From JAHCHG01 sp038246645 (GTDB taxonomy: Bacteria > Acidobacteriota > Blastocatellia > Pyrinomonadales > Pyrinomonadaceae), in assembly GCA_038246645.1 (NCBI GenBank), contig JBBRVS010000267.1:1-6318 (forward strand): DNA of 6,318 bases, read 5' to 3'. The position numbers were made by a program, and so were the translations under genes. Below the pieces are notes generated by a model. That model worked only from the letters and a program-made list of their open reading frames with translations, made no database searches and had not been told where the DNA came from. Below are positions 1-5,931 of this stretch, one piece after another. Position 1 is the stretch's first letter, and every line of letters starts with the position of its first letter.

Positions 1-876
1 ATACACTCCATACCAATCTTGACACCATTCCCAAACATTGCCGTGCATATCATACAAACCCCACGCATTCGGCTGATAACTTCCGACAACTGATGTCCGC
101 TCAAGATACTTACCTTTCGCCGCATTTCCATACGGAAAATTCCCGTCAAAATTCGCCTGATTTGAACTCAAACTATCGCCAAACGTAAAAACGGTCGTCG
201 TTCCCGCACGCGCCGCGTATTCCCATTCCGCTTCCGTCGGCAAACGATATCTTCCCTCGCCTTTCGCATTCAGCTTTTTGATAAATTCCTGCGCGTCTTC
301 CCATGAAACAATTTCAACAGGCAGATTATCACCTTTGAAATTACTCGGATTACTTCCCATTATCGCCTTCCATTGCCCTTGCGTTACTTCATATTTCCCC
401 ATATAAAAATCTTTGGAAATTGTAACCCGGTGCTGAACCTCATTATCACTTCTATCTTTCTCACTCGTCGGCGAACCCATCAAAAACGAACCCGAAGGAA
501 TCCGCACAAATTCCATTCCGATCGAGTTTTTAAAAGTGTTACCCGAACTTGTCGGAGTTCGCGTCGGTGTCGGCAAAGCGGGTGAGTTTTGGCGAATGGC
601 TTCGATCAATTCGTTAGTTGCTCCGGCATCGCGCAGATCATTTTCGCGCTCCTTGGTCAAGGTGAACGAAACTCCGCGTTGGCGCACTCTCTGCGCGATA
701 AATTTGTTTCGCGCCGCCAGAGTTTTAGTTTCCGCCGTTGGTCCTTGCGTCTGCAATCCCGTCAAAATCTGCGCCAGCGTCAAAGGTCTGTCCTGTGCCG
801 AAATATTATCCGCAATCTGCCAAACACTTGTTAAAATCAAGCCGATCAATAAAATTATCGGTAGTTTTCTTTTCAT
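1..876 (-). CDS. Exported SUMF1/FGE-sulfatase-domain protein, C-terminus beyond window
   Basis: The open frame runs 292 codons from ATG 876 to the window edge, with no stop seen. Residues 1-27 look like a signal peptide: basic MKRK, a hydrophobic core, and likely cleavage after ISA27. Residues 68-96 contain FTLTKERENDLRDAGATNEL, a short helical module I associate with acidobacterial proteins. A Pro/Thr linker (101-110) leads into a SUMF1 (formylglycine-generating enzyme family) domain from about 118. Its hallmarks are GMEFVRIPSGSFLMGS (120-135), EVTQGQWKAIMG (163-174), RLPTEAEWEYAARAG (211-225) and WGLYDMHGNVWEWCQDWYG (272-290). The region that would hold the catalytic cysteines lies outside, so true sulfatase-activating activity cannot be judged; many family members are non-catalytic or do other chemistry. 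It starts 4 nt after the brnA stop, with GAGG (889-886) 9 nt upstream lying inside the last brnA codons, which suggests translational coupling. Family call sure; role uncertain. Confidence 0.93.
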   Translation of the reverse strand, partial: MKRKLPIILLIGLILTSVWQIADNISAQDRPLTLAQILTGLQTQGPTAETKTLAARNKFIAQRVRQRGVSFTLTKERENDLRDAGATNELIEAIRQNSPALPTPTRTPTSSGNTFKNSIGMEFVRIPSGSFLMGSPTSEKDRSDNEVQHRVTISKDFYMGKYEVTQGQWKAIMGSNPSNFKGDNLPVEIVSWEDAQEFIKKLNAKGEGRYRLPTEAEWEYAARAGTTTVFTFGDSLSSNQANFDGNFPYGNAAKGKYLERTSVVGSYQPNAWGLYDMHGNVWEWCQDWYGVY

Positions 877-880
877 AAAT

Positions 881-1231
881 TTAAGCCTCGGTCAATTCTT
901 TAAATTGTTCGGCAATGGCAATGGCAATTTCTTTGGCGGCTCTCTCCTTTTCAAGATTACGCTCCATTTCCGCCCGTAAAACCTTGTTCATTTCGGCTTG
1001 ATAATTTTCATTTACTTTGCGAAAGTGCATCAATAGATCACCGTCAATTTCAAAACTGATAGTTACTTTTACTTCATTCGGTTTAAAAACCCTGTCAGGC
1101 GAAACTCGCCGAAAACGATGTTTTCCCGGCTTTTGAATATCTTCATCCGTCCAACCTTTTGCTATTGCCTCGTCGTATTCTTCCTGTGTAACTTCTAAAA
1201 TAAACTCGTCTTTTTTATCAATTGTGTTCAT
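881..1231 (-). CDS. brnA: BrnA-type antitoxin
   Basis: A 116-residue protein of the BrnA family, the antitoxin that binds and neutralises BrnT and represses its own operon as a ribbon-helix-helix DNA binder. The C-terminal half shows the family pattern: a beta strand VKVTISFEID (54-63), then DLLMHFRKVNENYQAEMNKVLRAEME (65-90, given here as its landmark span), with Y77-Q78, N82 and L85-R86 at usual positions. The N-terminal part (TQEEYDEAIAKGWTDEDI, 15-32) is acidic and probably contacts the toxin. A charged, Ala-rich helical tail (91-116) is a little longer than usual. The start is ATG 1231 because a purine-rich GAAGAAGAAAAGAAG lies just upstream and the family begins there; a longer frame back to 1354 only overlaps brnT. 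The start lies 14 nt inside brnT, so the two are translationally coupled. G+C is low, as in brnT. Confidence 0.88.
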   Translation of the reverse strand: MNTIDKKDEFILEVTQEEYDEAIAKGWTDEDIQKPGKHRFRRVSPDRVFKPNEVKVTISFEIDGDLLMHFRKVNENYQAEMNKVLRAEMERNLEKERAAKEIAIAIAEQFKELTEA

Positions 1232-1511
1232 AATACTTCTTTTCTTCTTCTGTCCCGCATTTACGGGCAGAAATAATTCTGATAATTTCATTTCCGCTTT
1301 CATCTTGCCAAATTGTAAAGGAAACCCGCAGAAACCTTTTCGCTGAATTTCCAATTCTTAAAAATCGAAGTTCCTCTGCGTCGGAATGTTCGTCATCGTA
1401 ATCTTCAAAAGCCGTTAAATCAAAGAAAACCTCAACGGCTTCTTCAAAAGTTATTCCATTGTGCTTTCGTTTATTTTCTTCGGCTTTGTCAGGATTCCAA
1501 TCAAACTTCAT
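1218..1511 (-). CDS. brnT: BrnT-type toxin (DUF497 family)
   Basis: A 97-residue protein with the whole BrnT/DUF497 signature, at the normal length of the family. BrnT toxins are RelE-like ribonucleases that inhibit translation until bound by BrnA. The visible motifs are F3-x-W5-x-P-x-K9 with N13 and K16-H17, the G19-I-x-F22-EEA block, E47-x-R49 with IGNS (53-56), and the C-terminal strand-helix IRIISARKCGTEEEKKYYE (77-95) with R78, R83 and Y93. All key basic residues seem present, so it is probably active. It is the first gene of a brnT-brnA unit, and the toxin-first order is usual for this type. No Shine-Dalgarno is obvious before ATG 1511. Hand counts of ten 60-base lines over brnT-brnA give about 38 % G+C against roughly 48-52 % in sampled lines of the neighbours, consistent with acquisition by transfer. 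Confidence 0.93.
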   Translation of the reverse strand: MKFDWNPDKAEENKRKHNGITFEEAVEVFFDLTAFEDYDDEHSDAEELRFLRIGNSAKRFLRVSFTIWQDESGNEIIRIISARKCGTEEEKKYYEHN

Positions 1512-1558
1512 AGCTTAATTTTCGTCATCTATGCATAATTGTCAACAAAATTAACAAT
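1511..1558 (-). promoter_or_regulatory. Candidate brnTA promoter and BrnA operator
   Basis: An imperfect palindrome at 1538-1558 has arms ATTGTTAA and TTGACAAT on the minus strand, 7 of 8 positions matching, separated by 5 nt. Its downstream arm contains a perfect -35 hexamer TTGACA (1545-1540). With a 16-nt spacer the best -10 is GAAAAT (1523-1518), only 4 of 6, placing the transcript start near 1511, that is at the toxin ATG, which also lacks a ribosome binding site. The palindrome overlaps the kinase stop codon (1551-1553). BrnA proteins are known to autorepress, so a dyad over the -35 box is the expected layout. The palindrome is seen directly; its use is inferred. Confidence 0.4.
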
Positions 1559-3287
1559 CGCCCGTGAAAATGCAATCCGAATCTTTTGTCGGTTTCGGCT
1601 TCGGCGTTGTTCGCACGACCGGAGTTTTGACCGGAGTTTGCTGAATCGGTGTTTTTTGAACGGTCGGCGCGGGTGTCGGTGTCGGTTTTTCGTCGCTGAC
1701 GACCGGATTGCTTACCGTAGGCGCAGGTGTCGGTGAAATTGTCGGTTTCAGCGTCGGCGAAACCGTCGGTGTCGCGGTTGAAATATTTGAATTGGATTCT
1801 TTTCTTTCCTCTGAATTTGAACTATTCAGCCAAACGATGCCGCCGCCGATGCCGCCGACCGTCAGCAAGCCGAGCGCAAAAATCGGCAGCAGCCAAACTA
1901 GATTAAAACCGGATTTCGATTCGGGTTTAGTTTCAACAAACGGAATCGGCACAGGTCGCTTTTCTTCCGACTTTGCTTGTTTAACTAATTTTTCATCAAA
2001 ATAAGGCGTGTCGGTCAGTTCGGGCTTTGAAACGCTTCCCGAAGGCTGAGTTTCGGCAATGTCAAACTGCAAGGATTCCGTGATTGACGGTTCGGATATT
2101 TCCGACTTTGTTTCCGGCGGCTCGATATAAGCAGATTGTGTCGGCGAGGCTTGCGTGTGTGAGATTATTCGTTCTTCCGTTTTTATCTGCGATTGTTCCG
2201 AATTTTCGGCACTATTCTGCCAATTATCCGAGCCGAGCAGATTTTTTGTTTTGGCTTCCGTCAAACTGTGTTCGTCGAGTCTTTGTTCTTTGTCCACTTT
2301 TGATGAAATCGGTTTTACCGGCAAAACAAGTGTTTTTTCGGAAGTTTTATTTTCGGCTTTTGCTTCTTTAATCGCCGTCTGCAAGGCTTTCTGCATTTCG
2401 AGTGCCGAGGCAAAACGATTTTCGCGTTCGATTTCCAGAGCTTTTAAGAGCCAGGCGGAAATCGGCGGCGGAATCTCCGCGTTGATTTCAGACGGATTCG
2501 GCAAAGGATCGGCGTTGCCTTCCCAGACCTTCAAACTTCTTTCTGCCGAATCTGTCGGAACACGATTTGTCAATAAATGATAGAAAGTCGAGCCGACGGC
2601 ATAGAGGTCGCATCGGGAATCGGTTTTCTGACTTAAAACCGCATTTGCTTTTTCCGGGTGTTTCAAAACGATAAACTCCCGAAATGTCGGCTTAATGGCG
2701 GGAAGAATTTGTTCAATCGGCGCATAATCAGCCGTTGCCCCGACAAATGTATGATCGGTAGCGGTCGAAGCGGTTTGGTCAACGCTTCTGGCAATTCCGA
2801 AATCGAGCAATTTGATTTTCCCTCGAAATGTTGCCTTCAAATTTTGCGGTTTGATGTCGCGGTGGAAAATCGGCGGCGTTTGCGTGTGCAGATAATCGAG
2901 CGCGTCAAGCAAATGATCCGCCCATAGCAGAGCCGCATCGAGCGCGAAAGGCGTTTCGTTTTTTTGGAGAAGCTCGCCCAAATCATCGCCGTAAACGAGT
3001 TCCATTATCAAGAATTGCCGTTTTTCTTCGGAAAAATAATCCATCACCCGCGGGAAAACTTCGTGATGCAAACCGGCAAGAAGACGGGCTTCGCGTTCAA
3101 AAGCGCGGCGAAAAAGTTCGCGCTGTTTTTGCGTCGGGATTTTATCTATCTCGATAATAATTTCCTTGAGCGCGACCATTGAACCGAGCCGTTCGTCTTG
3201 AGCTTCATAAACTGCGCCCATTCCGCCGTGTCCGAGTTGGCGAATGATTTTATAACGTCCTTGTAAAACTTCATTTTTTGCAAGCAT
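1551..3287 (-). CDS. Receptor-type Ser/Thr protein kinase (Hanks type) with Pro/Thr-rich extracytoplasmic tail
   Basis: A 578-residue Hanks-type kinase. The catalytic domain (about 12-300) is complete: glycine loop G19-H-G-G-M-G24, lysine K41 in VALKE, probable helix-C glutamate E66, HRDIKPQN (142-149) with D144, DFG (162-164), and the P+1 region ADYAPIEQ (186-193) in place of the usual APE. About 20 extra residues (around 194-220) separate it from the helix-F aspartate D227 in CDLYAVG, longer than in typical bacterial kinases. Residues 305-455 form a polar, acidic, probably disordered linker. One hydrophobic segment (about 461-487, LVWLLPIFALGLLTVGGIGG) would span the membrane. The outer tail (503-568) is rich in TPTP/PAPT repeats and ends DCIFTGDC, with a cysteine pair at 572 and 578. 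The start fits family N-termini, although no Shine-Dalgarno is seen. There is no recognisable sensor domain, so the signal is unknown. It sits upstream of brnTA and the SUMF1 gene. Confidence 0.95.
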   Translation of the reverse strand: MLAKNEVLQGRYKIIRQLGHGGMGAVYEAQDERLGSMVALKEIIIEIDKIPTQKQRELFRRAFEREARLLAGLHHEVFPRVMDYFSEEKRQFLIMELVYGDDLGELLQKNETPFALDAALLWADHLLDALDYLHTQTPPIFHRDIKPQNLKATFRGKIKLLDFGIARSVDQTASTATDHTFVGATADYAPIEQILPAIKPTFREFIVLKHPEKANAVLSQKTDSRCDLYAVGSTFYHLLTNRVPTDSAERSLKVWEGNADPLPNPSEINAEIPPPISAWLLKALEIERENRFASALEMQKALQTAIKEAKAENKTSEKTLVLPVKPISSKVDKEQRLDEHSLTEAKTKNLLGSDNWQNSAENSEQSQIKTEERIISHTQASPTQSAYIEPPETKSEISEPSITESLQFDIAETQPSGSVSKPELTDTPYFDEKLVKQAKSEEKRPVPIPFVETKPESKSGFNLVWLLPIFALGLLTVGGIGGGIVWLNSSNSEERKESNSNISTATPTVSPTLKPTISPTPAPTVSNPVVSDEKPTPTPAPTVQKTPIQQTPVKTPVVRTTPKPKPTKDSDCIFTGDC

Positions 3288-3375
3288 TTGGCGCGTGAAA
3301 TAAACCGGCTGAAAATCTTTTTGCTACATTATTCAACAAAACTGCAAAAAAGAAAAGGGTTTTTGTTACAAAAAG

Positions 3376-3519
3376 AGCGGGCGCAGAGCTGTAGCCCTTC
3401 CTGACCTGAAATTGTGTTTAAGTTTGTTGATTAAACCTTAACATTCATCCAAGATAAAGTTGAAAAAGACAAGTTAAAAATATTAACAGGTTGGGAAGGG
3501 CTACAGCTTTGCGCCCGCT
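3376..3519. repeat. Long inverted-repeat intergenic element (MITE- or REP-pair-like)
   Basis: The arms 3376-3408 and 3487-3519 are reverse complements over 33 nt with 3 mismatches. The outer 26 nt, beginning AGCGGGCGCA and ending TAGCCCTTCC, differ at one base. The 78-nt centre is AT-rich with no reading frame of note. Each arm can also fold alone by GGGC/GCCC pairing. T5 runs flank the stem on both strands (ATTTTTA on plus, CTCTTTTTG on minus), so it could act as a two-way transcription terminator between mazG and the kinase. TTAC occurs at 3366-3369 and again at 3528-3531, possibly a 4-bp target duplication, but this is weak. No transposase is nearby, so the element would be non-autonomous. 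Confidence 0.8.
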
Positions 3520-3527
3520 GATTTTTA

Positions 3528-3830
3528 TTACTCTCGATTATGACGTTTTGCCAGTTTCCCGACATTAAATTCGGCAATTTCTTCGAGGGTTAAACCGAGT
3601 TCATCAGCGCAGGCGGAAATATACCACAGTACGTCGCCGAGTTCGTCTTTTAGTTTGGCGCGGATCTCGTCCGTAATGATGCCGCCGTGATCGCGCTGGA
3701 TTTTTTTGACGATATTGGCAACTTCGCCCGCTTCGCCCGTCAGTCCGAGCGTCGGATATTCCAAATTTTTCAGCCGATTCGGATACAAAGCCGTTTGTTT
3801 TGCTTGCGTTTGATAATCTTCAAAGTTCAT
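3528..3830 (-). CDS. MazG-like nucleoside triphosphate pyrophosphohydrolase, short C-terminus
   Basis: A 100-residue single-domain member of the MazG/all-alpha NTP pyrophosphohydrolase superfamily, which hydrolyses (d)NTPs, often aberrant ones, to the monophosphate and pyrophosphate. The metal-binding signature is intact: E33-A-G-E36 in GLTGEAGEVANIVKK and E63-L-G-D66 in KLKDELGDVLWYIS, with the usual helix DELGLTLEEIAEFNVGKLAKR after it. Relatives I recall continue after this helix with a Gly-rich tail of roughly ten residues; here the protein stops at RHNRE, and the stop abuts the inverted-repeat element. Active-site residues are not affected. The 5' region is made of 7-base repeats that also seem to supply its promoter. 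The preferred substrate cannot be told from sequence. Confidence 0.88.
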   Translation of the reverse strand: MNFEDYQTQAKQTALYPNRLKNLEYPTLGLTGEAGEVANIVKKIQRDHGGIITDEIRAKLKDELGDVLWYISACADELGLTLEEIAEFNVGKLAKRHNRE

Positions 3831-3840
3831 AATTCTTTTA

Positions 3841-3919
3841 ATTGATAATTGATAATTGATAACGGATAATGCAAAACCAATTTTTATAAATTATCCATTA
3901 TCCGTTATCAATTATTCAT
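3841..3919. repeat. Opposed arrays of 7-base repeats between folD and mazG
   Basis: On the plus strand, heptads of the form ATTGATA are in strict phase from 3841 (three ATTGATA, then ACGGATA, then degenerate ATGCAAA). On the minus strand a second array reads from 3919 downward: ATGAATA, ATTGATA, ACGGATA, ATGGATA, ATTTATA. The two arrays are inverted, giving a perfect 20-bp inverted repeat, 3852-3871 against 3896-3915, with a 24-nt loop. The folD stop codon lies inside the right array. The layout recalls the short tandemly repeated heptamers (STRR) described in heterocystous cyanobacteria; the resemblance is in unit length and AT-richness, and homology is not implied. Confidence 0.8.
3883..3911 (-). 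promoter_or_regulatory. Candidate sigma-70 promoter of mazG, built from heptad repeats
   Basis: On the minus strand TTGATA (3911-3906, 5 of 6 to the -35 consensus) is followed by exactly 17 nt and then TATAAA (3888-3883, 5 of 6 to the -10). The predicted start is near 3876, giving a leader of about 46 nt before ATG 3830. That leader contains the other heptad array, which in a folD read-through transcript would pair with the promoter-side array. The -35 box overlaps the folD stop codon (3910-3908). The match is seen directly; activity is inferred. Confidence 0.5.
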
Positions 3920-4861
3920 TCTTCGCATTTTCGCCGCTTCGACCGTGTTTTTCATCAGCATTGCGACCGTTAATAAACCGACACCGCCGGGAACGGGCGT
4001 GAATTTTCCGGCTTTTTCTTTGGCTTCCTTCGGATTGACATCGCCGACGAGCGTTGCGCCGCGTTTTTCGATGGTTTTCAAGCGTTTTTCGAGTTCGTCT
4101 TCGCCGAACATTTCTGCGGCTTTTTCCGCGTCCGAAAAATTATTTATTCCGACATCTACAACCGTTGCGCCCGCTTTGATGTGTTCGCCGCGAATAAATC
4201 CGGCGCGTCCGATTGCCGCGACTAAAATATCGGCTTGTCCGGTGATTTCCGGTAAATTTTGCGTCCGCGAATGGCAGATCGTAACCGTCGCATTTTCTTG
4301 TAAAAGCAATTGCGCCATCGGTTTGCCGACGATATTGCTTCTGCCGACGATGACGGCGTGTTTTCCTGAAATTTCTATATTCGAACGCTTGAGGATTTCG
4401 ATAACTCCGGCGGGCGTGCAAGGGATGAGCGCATCGCGCCCTTGCGACAAATATCCGACATTTATTGCGTGAAAACCGTCAACGTCCTTTTGCGGGTTGA
4501 TCTTTTCTAAAATCAGATTTTCGTCAATCTGTTTCGGCAGAGGTAATTGCACCAGAATTCCGTCAATTTCATCGTCGTTGTTTAATTCTTCGACGATCTT
4601 CAGTAGTTCTTCCTGCGAAGTATTTTCCGGTAAATGCCTGTGTTCGGAGATAATTCCGAGTTCGGCGGAAGTTTTCACTTTGTTTGTCACATAAACTTCC
4701 GACGCTTTATCTTCACCGACTCTGACGACCGTCAGCGCGGGACGAAATCCGTGTTCGGCTTCGAGTTTTTTAACTTCTTCCGCAACTTCCCGTTTGATCG
4801 CTTCGGCAATCTCTTTTCCGCTCAAAATTTCTGCCGTTTTATTGCTCATTTTTGTCATCAT
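3908..4861 (-). CDS. folD: Bifunctional methylenetetrahydrofolate dehydrogenase/cyclohydrolase FolD
   Basis: A cytosolic enzyme that oxidises 5,10-methylene-THF with NADP and then hydrolyses methenyl-THF to 10-formyl-THF, feeding purine and formyl-methionine synthesis. All family landmarks are present: VGEDKASEVYVTNKVK (48-63) with catalytic-site Y57 and K61, GILVQLPLP (101-109) with Q105, DVDGF (126-130), P147-C-T-P-AG, the nucleotide-binding loop VIVGRSNIVGKPMAQLL (170-186), GDVN (273-276) and PVPGGVGLLTVAML (289-302). At 317 residues it is about 30 longer than the usual 280-290. Much of the excess is an insertion after VGIN (about 241-270, NFSDAEKAAEMFGEDELEKR and on) between strand and GDV motif, which I associate with acidobacterial FolDs. 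ATGs occur at residues 1, 2 and 5 with no clear Shine-Dalgarno, so the exact start is uncertain by up to four residues. Its last codons and stop lie in the heptad array. Confidence 0.97.
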   Translation of the reverse strand: MMTKMSNKTAEILSGKEIAEAIKREVAEEVKKLEAEHGFRPALTVVRVGEDKASEVYVTNKVKTSAELGIISEHRHLPENTSQEELLKIVEELNNDDEIDGILVQLPLPKQIDENLILEKINPQKDVDGFHAINVGYLSQGRDALIPCTPAGVIEILKRSNIEISGKHAVIVGRSNIVGKPMAQLLLQENATVTICHSRTQNLPEITGQADILVAAIGRAGFIRGEHIKAGATVVDVGINNFSDAEKAAEMFGEDELEKRLKTIEKRGATLVGDVNPKEAKEKAGKFTPVPGGVGLLTVAMLMKNTVEAAKMRRMNN

Positions 4862-4940
4862 AAATTGTTGGATAATTTGAGGTGCAAGATAAAGAATAAA
4901 CTCGTAAATTTGGCGAAAAAATTATTTAATTTCAAGCCGA

Positions 4941-4996
4941 ACTATTAACTATTAAGCACCAATGGATAATTAAAAATGGATAATGGATAATGTCGG
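4941..4996 (+). repeat. Array of eight 7-base units upstream of folD
   Basis: Cut into sevens from 4941, the sequence gives ACTATTA twice, AGCACCA, ATGGATA, ATTAAAA, ATGGATA twice, then ATGTCGG. Every unit begins with A, seven of the eight end with A, and the exact units keep phase across the degenerate ones. ATGGATA also occurs in the array by the folD stop (3898-3892, minus strand), so the two folD-flanking gaps share the same unit. Confidence 0.7.
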
Positions 4997-5165
4997 AAGA
5001 CTCTTAAATTCTCTTACATCTGATGTTTACAGGGATTTTTAGAATTTTCATAATATCTTAAAACTTTTGCTCACCTGCTTACTTAAAAAAGCATAACAGA
5101 TAAATACTATATCGTCCGTGCGGCGGCACGCATAAAGGATTATTTTTTTTTAGGCGAGAATACCG

Positions 5166-5186
5166 ACTCAATACTCAAGACTCTAA
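5166..5186 (+). repeat. Short 7-base array downstream of the Crp/Fnr-like gene
   Basis: Three in-phase heptads ACTCAAT, ACTCAAG, ACTCTAA lie 4 nt beyond the end of the regulator gene. The unit differs from the ATNGATA type but has the same length and the same ACT start as the ACTATTA pair at 4941. Three imperfect copies alone are weak evidence; the period shared with the other arrays makes the call more credible. Confidence 0.5.
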
Positions 5187-5190
5187 ATAA

Positions 5191-5925
5191 TCAGCGGTTT
5201 TTTGAGATGTATTCACCGAGCAAACGGTCGTATTCGTCCGTAACAACCTGATAACATTCGCAGGCGGCGACTTCCAAACCGGCGCGGTCAAGCATCGTAA
5301 TCGTTCCGCGCACATATTTGATCAATCCTCTTTTCTGCAAGCTTCCGGCGGCTATCGAAACTCCTTCGCGCCGCACGCCGAGCATATTGGCGATCAGGTC
5401 GTGCGTCATCACGAGCTTGTCCGTTTGCATTTGATCGTGATTAATCAGCAGCCAGCGGCAGAGCTGCTGTTCGACCGAATGCAGGCGGTTGCAGACGGCG
5501 GTTTGCGAAATCTGCGTCATCAAAGATTGTGTATAGCGCAGCAAAATATCCTGAAACACGCCGCCCAAAGCAAACGCTGCTTTCAATTTCGCACCCTTCA
5601 TTCGCACGGCATTGCCCGCACTCTGCACCACGGCGCGGCTCGAAGTCGTTTCGCCGCCCATAAACAGCGCAATTCCGATCAAGCCGTTGTTGCCGGCGAT
5701 CCCGATTTCGGCGGTCGCGCCGTTTTCCATTATATAAAGCAGAGAAACAATCGCCGTTGTCGGGAAATATATATGCGTCAGCTTATCGCCCGATTCATAC
5801 AGAACTTCGCCGAGAGCAAGTGAAACAAATTCTAAATCAAACTTGAGCCGGGCGAATTCATCGGCAGGCAGCGCGGCGAGCAGGTGATTCATCAGCACAT
5901 CATCTTTTTGTTGAGCCAGGGGCAC
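5191..5925 (-). CDS. Crp/Fnr-family transcriptional regulator
   Basis: A 244-residue DNA-binding regulator. An N-terminal cyclic-nucleotide-binding-type beta-roll domain (about 30-145) includes LGEVLYESGDKLTHIYFPTT (38-57), EIGIAGNNGLIGIALFMGG (73-91) and SSRAVVQSAGNAVRMK (95-110). A dimer helix follows, with RYTQSLMTQISQTAVCNRLH (130-149). The winged helix is at about 152-225: EQQLCRWLL, then LIANMLGVRREGVSIAAGSL (177-196), whose second half is the recognition helix. A cysteine pair ACEC lies near 221-224. It lacks the Fnr N-terminal four-cysteine cluster, and the canonical cAMP-contacting Arg-Ser pocket of E. coli Crp is not obvious, so the ligand is unknown. The GTG at 5925 is chosen because GGAGG sits 6 nt upstream and homologues begin here; the frame extends to ATG 6084, but that part codes an implausible Phe/Cys/Ile-rich peptide over promoter sequence. 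Product family certain; target genes unknown. Confidence 0.93.
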   Translation of the reverse strand: MPLAQQKDDVLMNHLLAALPADEFARLKFDLEFVSLALGEVLYESGDKLTHIYFPTTAIVSLLYIMENGATAEIGIAGNNGLIGIALFMGGETTSSRAVVQSAGNAVRMKGAKLKAAFALGGVFQDILLRYTQSLMTQISQTAVCNRLHSVEQQLCRWLLINHDQMQTDKLVMTHDLIANMLGVRREGVSIAAGSLQKRGLIKYVRGTITMLDRAGLEVAACECYQVVTDEYDRLLGEYISKNR

Positions 5926-5931
5926 TTTTTT

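Larger units (their letters stand above)
4862..5190. other. Intergenic region folD-crp-like regulator, no gene seen
   Basis: These 329 AT-rich bases hold no convincing reading frame on either strand. They contain two heptad arrays, listed separately. There is also a small GC hairpin at about 5116-5129 (CGTGC, loop GGCG, GCACG) with a run of eight T about 14 nt beyond it on the plus strand, too far away for a normal intrinsic terminator. I see no good promoter for folD here; the nearest -35-like TTGAAA at 4934-4929 has no acceptable -10 at the right distance. Confidence 0.6.

Noticed and set aside
536..979. Plus-strand frames opposite the SUMF1-domain gene
   Set aside because: The minus-strand frame has uninterrupted SUMF1 motifs and a signal peptide; the plus frames show no recognisable domain.
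1232..1354. N-terminal extension of BrnA to an ATG at 1354
   Set aside because: It would overlap brnT by 137 nt and the extra residues resemble no antitoxin; ATG 1231 has a purine-rich leader and fits the family start.
3288..3366. Kinase promoter around the minus-strand TGAATAATG
   Set aside because: No -35-like hexamer at 16-18 nt distance; several AT-rich options are equally poor.
3366..3531. TTAC pair as proof of transposition of the inverted-repeat element
   Set aside because: A 4-bp AT-rich match arises easily by chance and the arms do not end exactly at it; kept only as a hint.
3945..4472. Plus-strand open frame opposite folD
   Set aside because: It is an antisense shadow of a clear folD gene, with Ser/Pro-rich low-information sequence and no family resemblance.
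5116..5160. Hairpin CGTGC/GCACG followed by T8 as a terminator
   Set aside because: The stem is only 5 bp and the T-run begins about 14 nt later, so it does not fit an intrinsic terminator; no plus-strand gene precedes it.
5401..5823. Plus-strand open frame opposite the regulator gene
   Set aside because: It is antisense to a well-conserved gene and its product is His/Arg/Gln-rich, as expected of a shadow frame.
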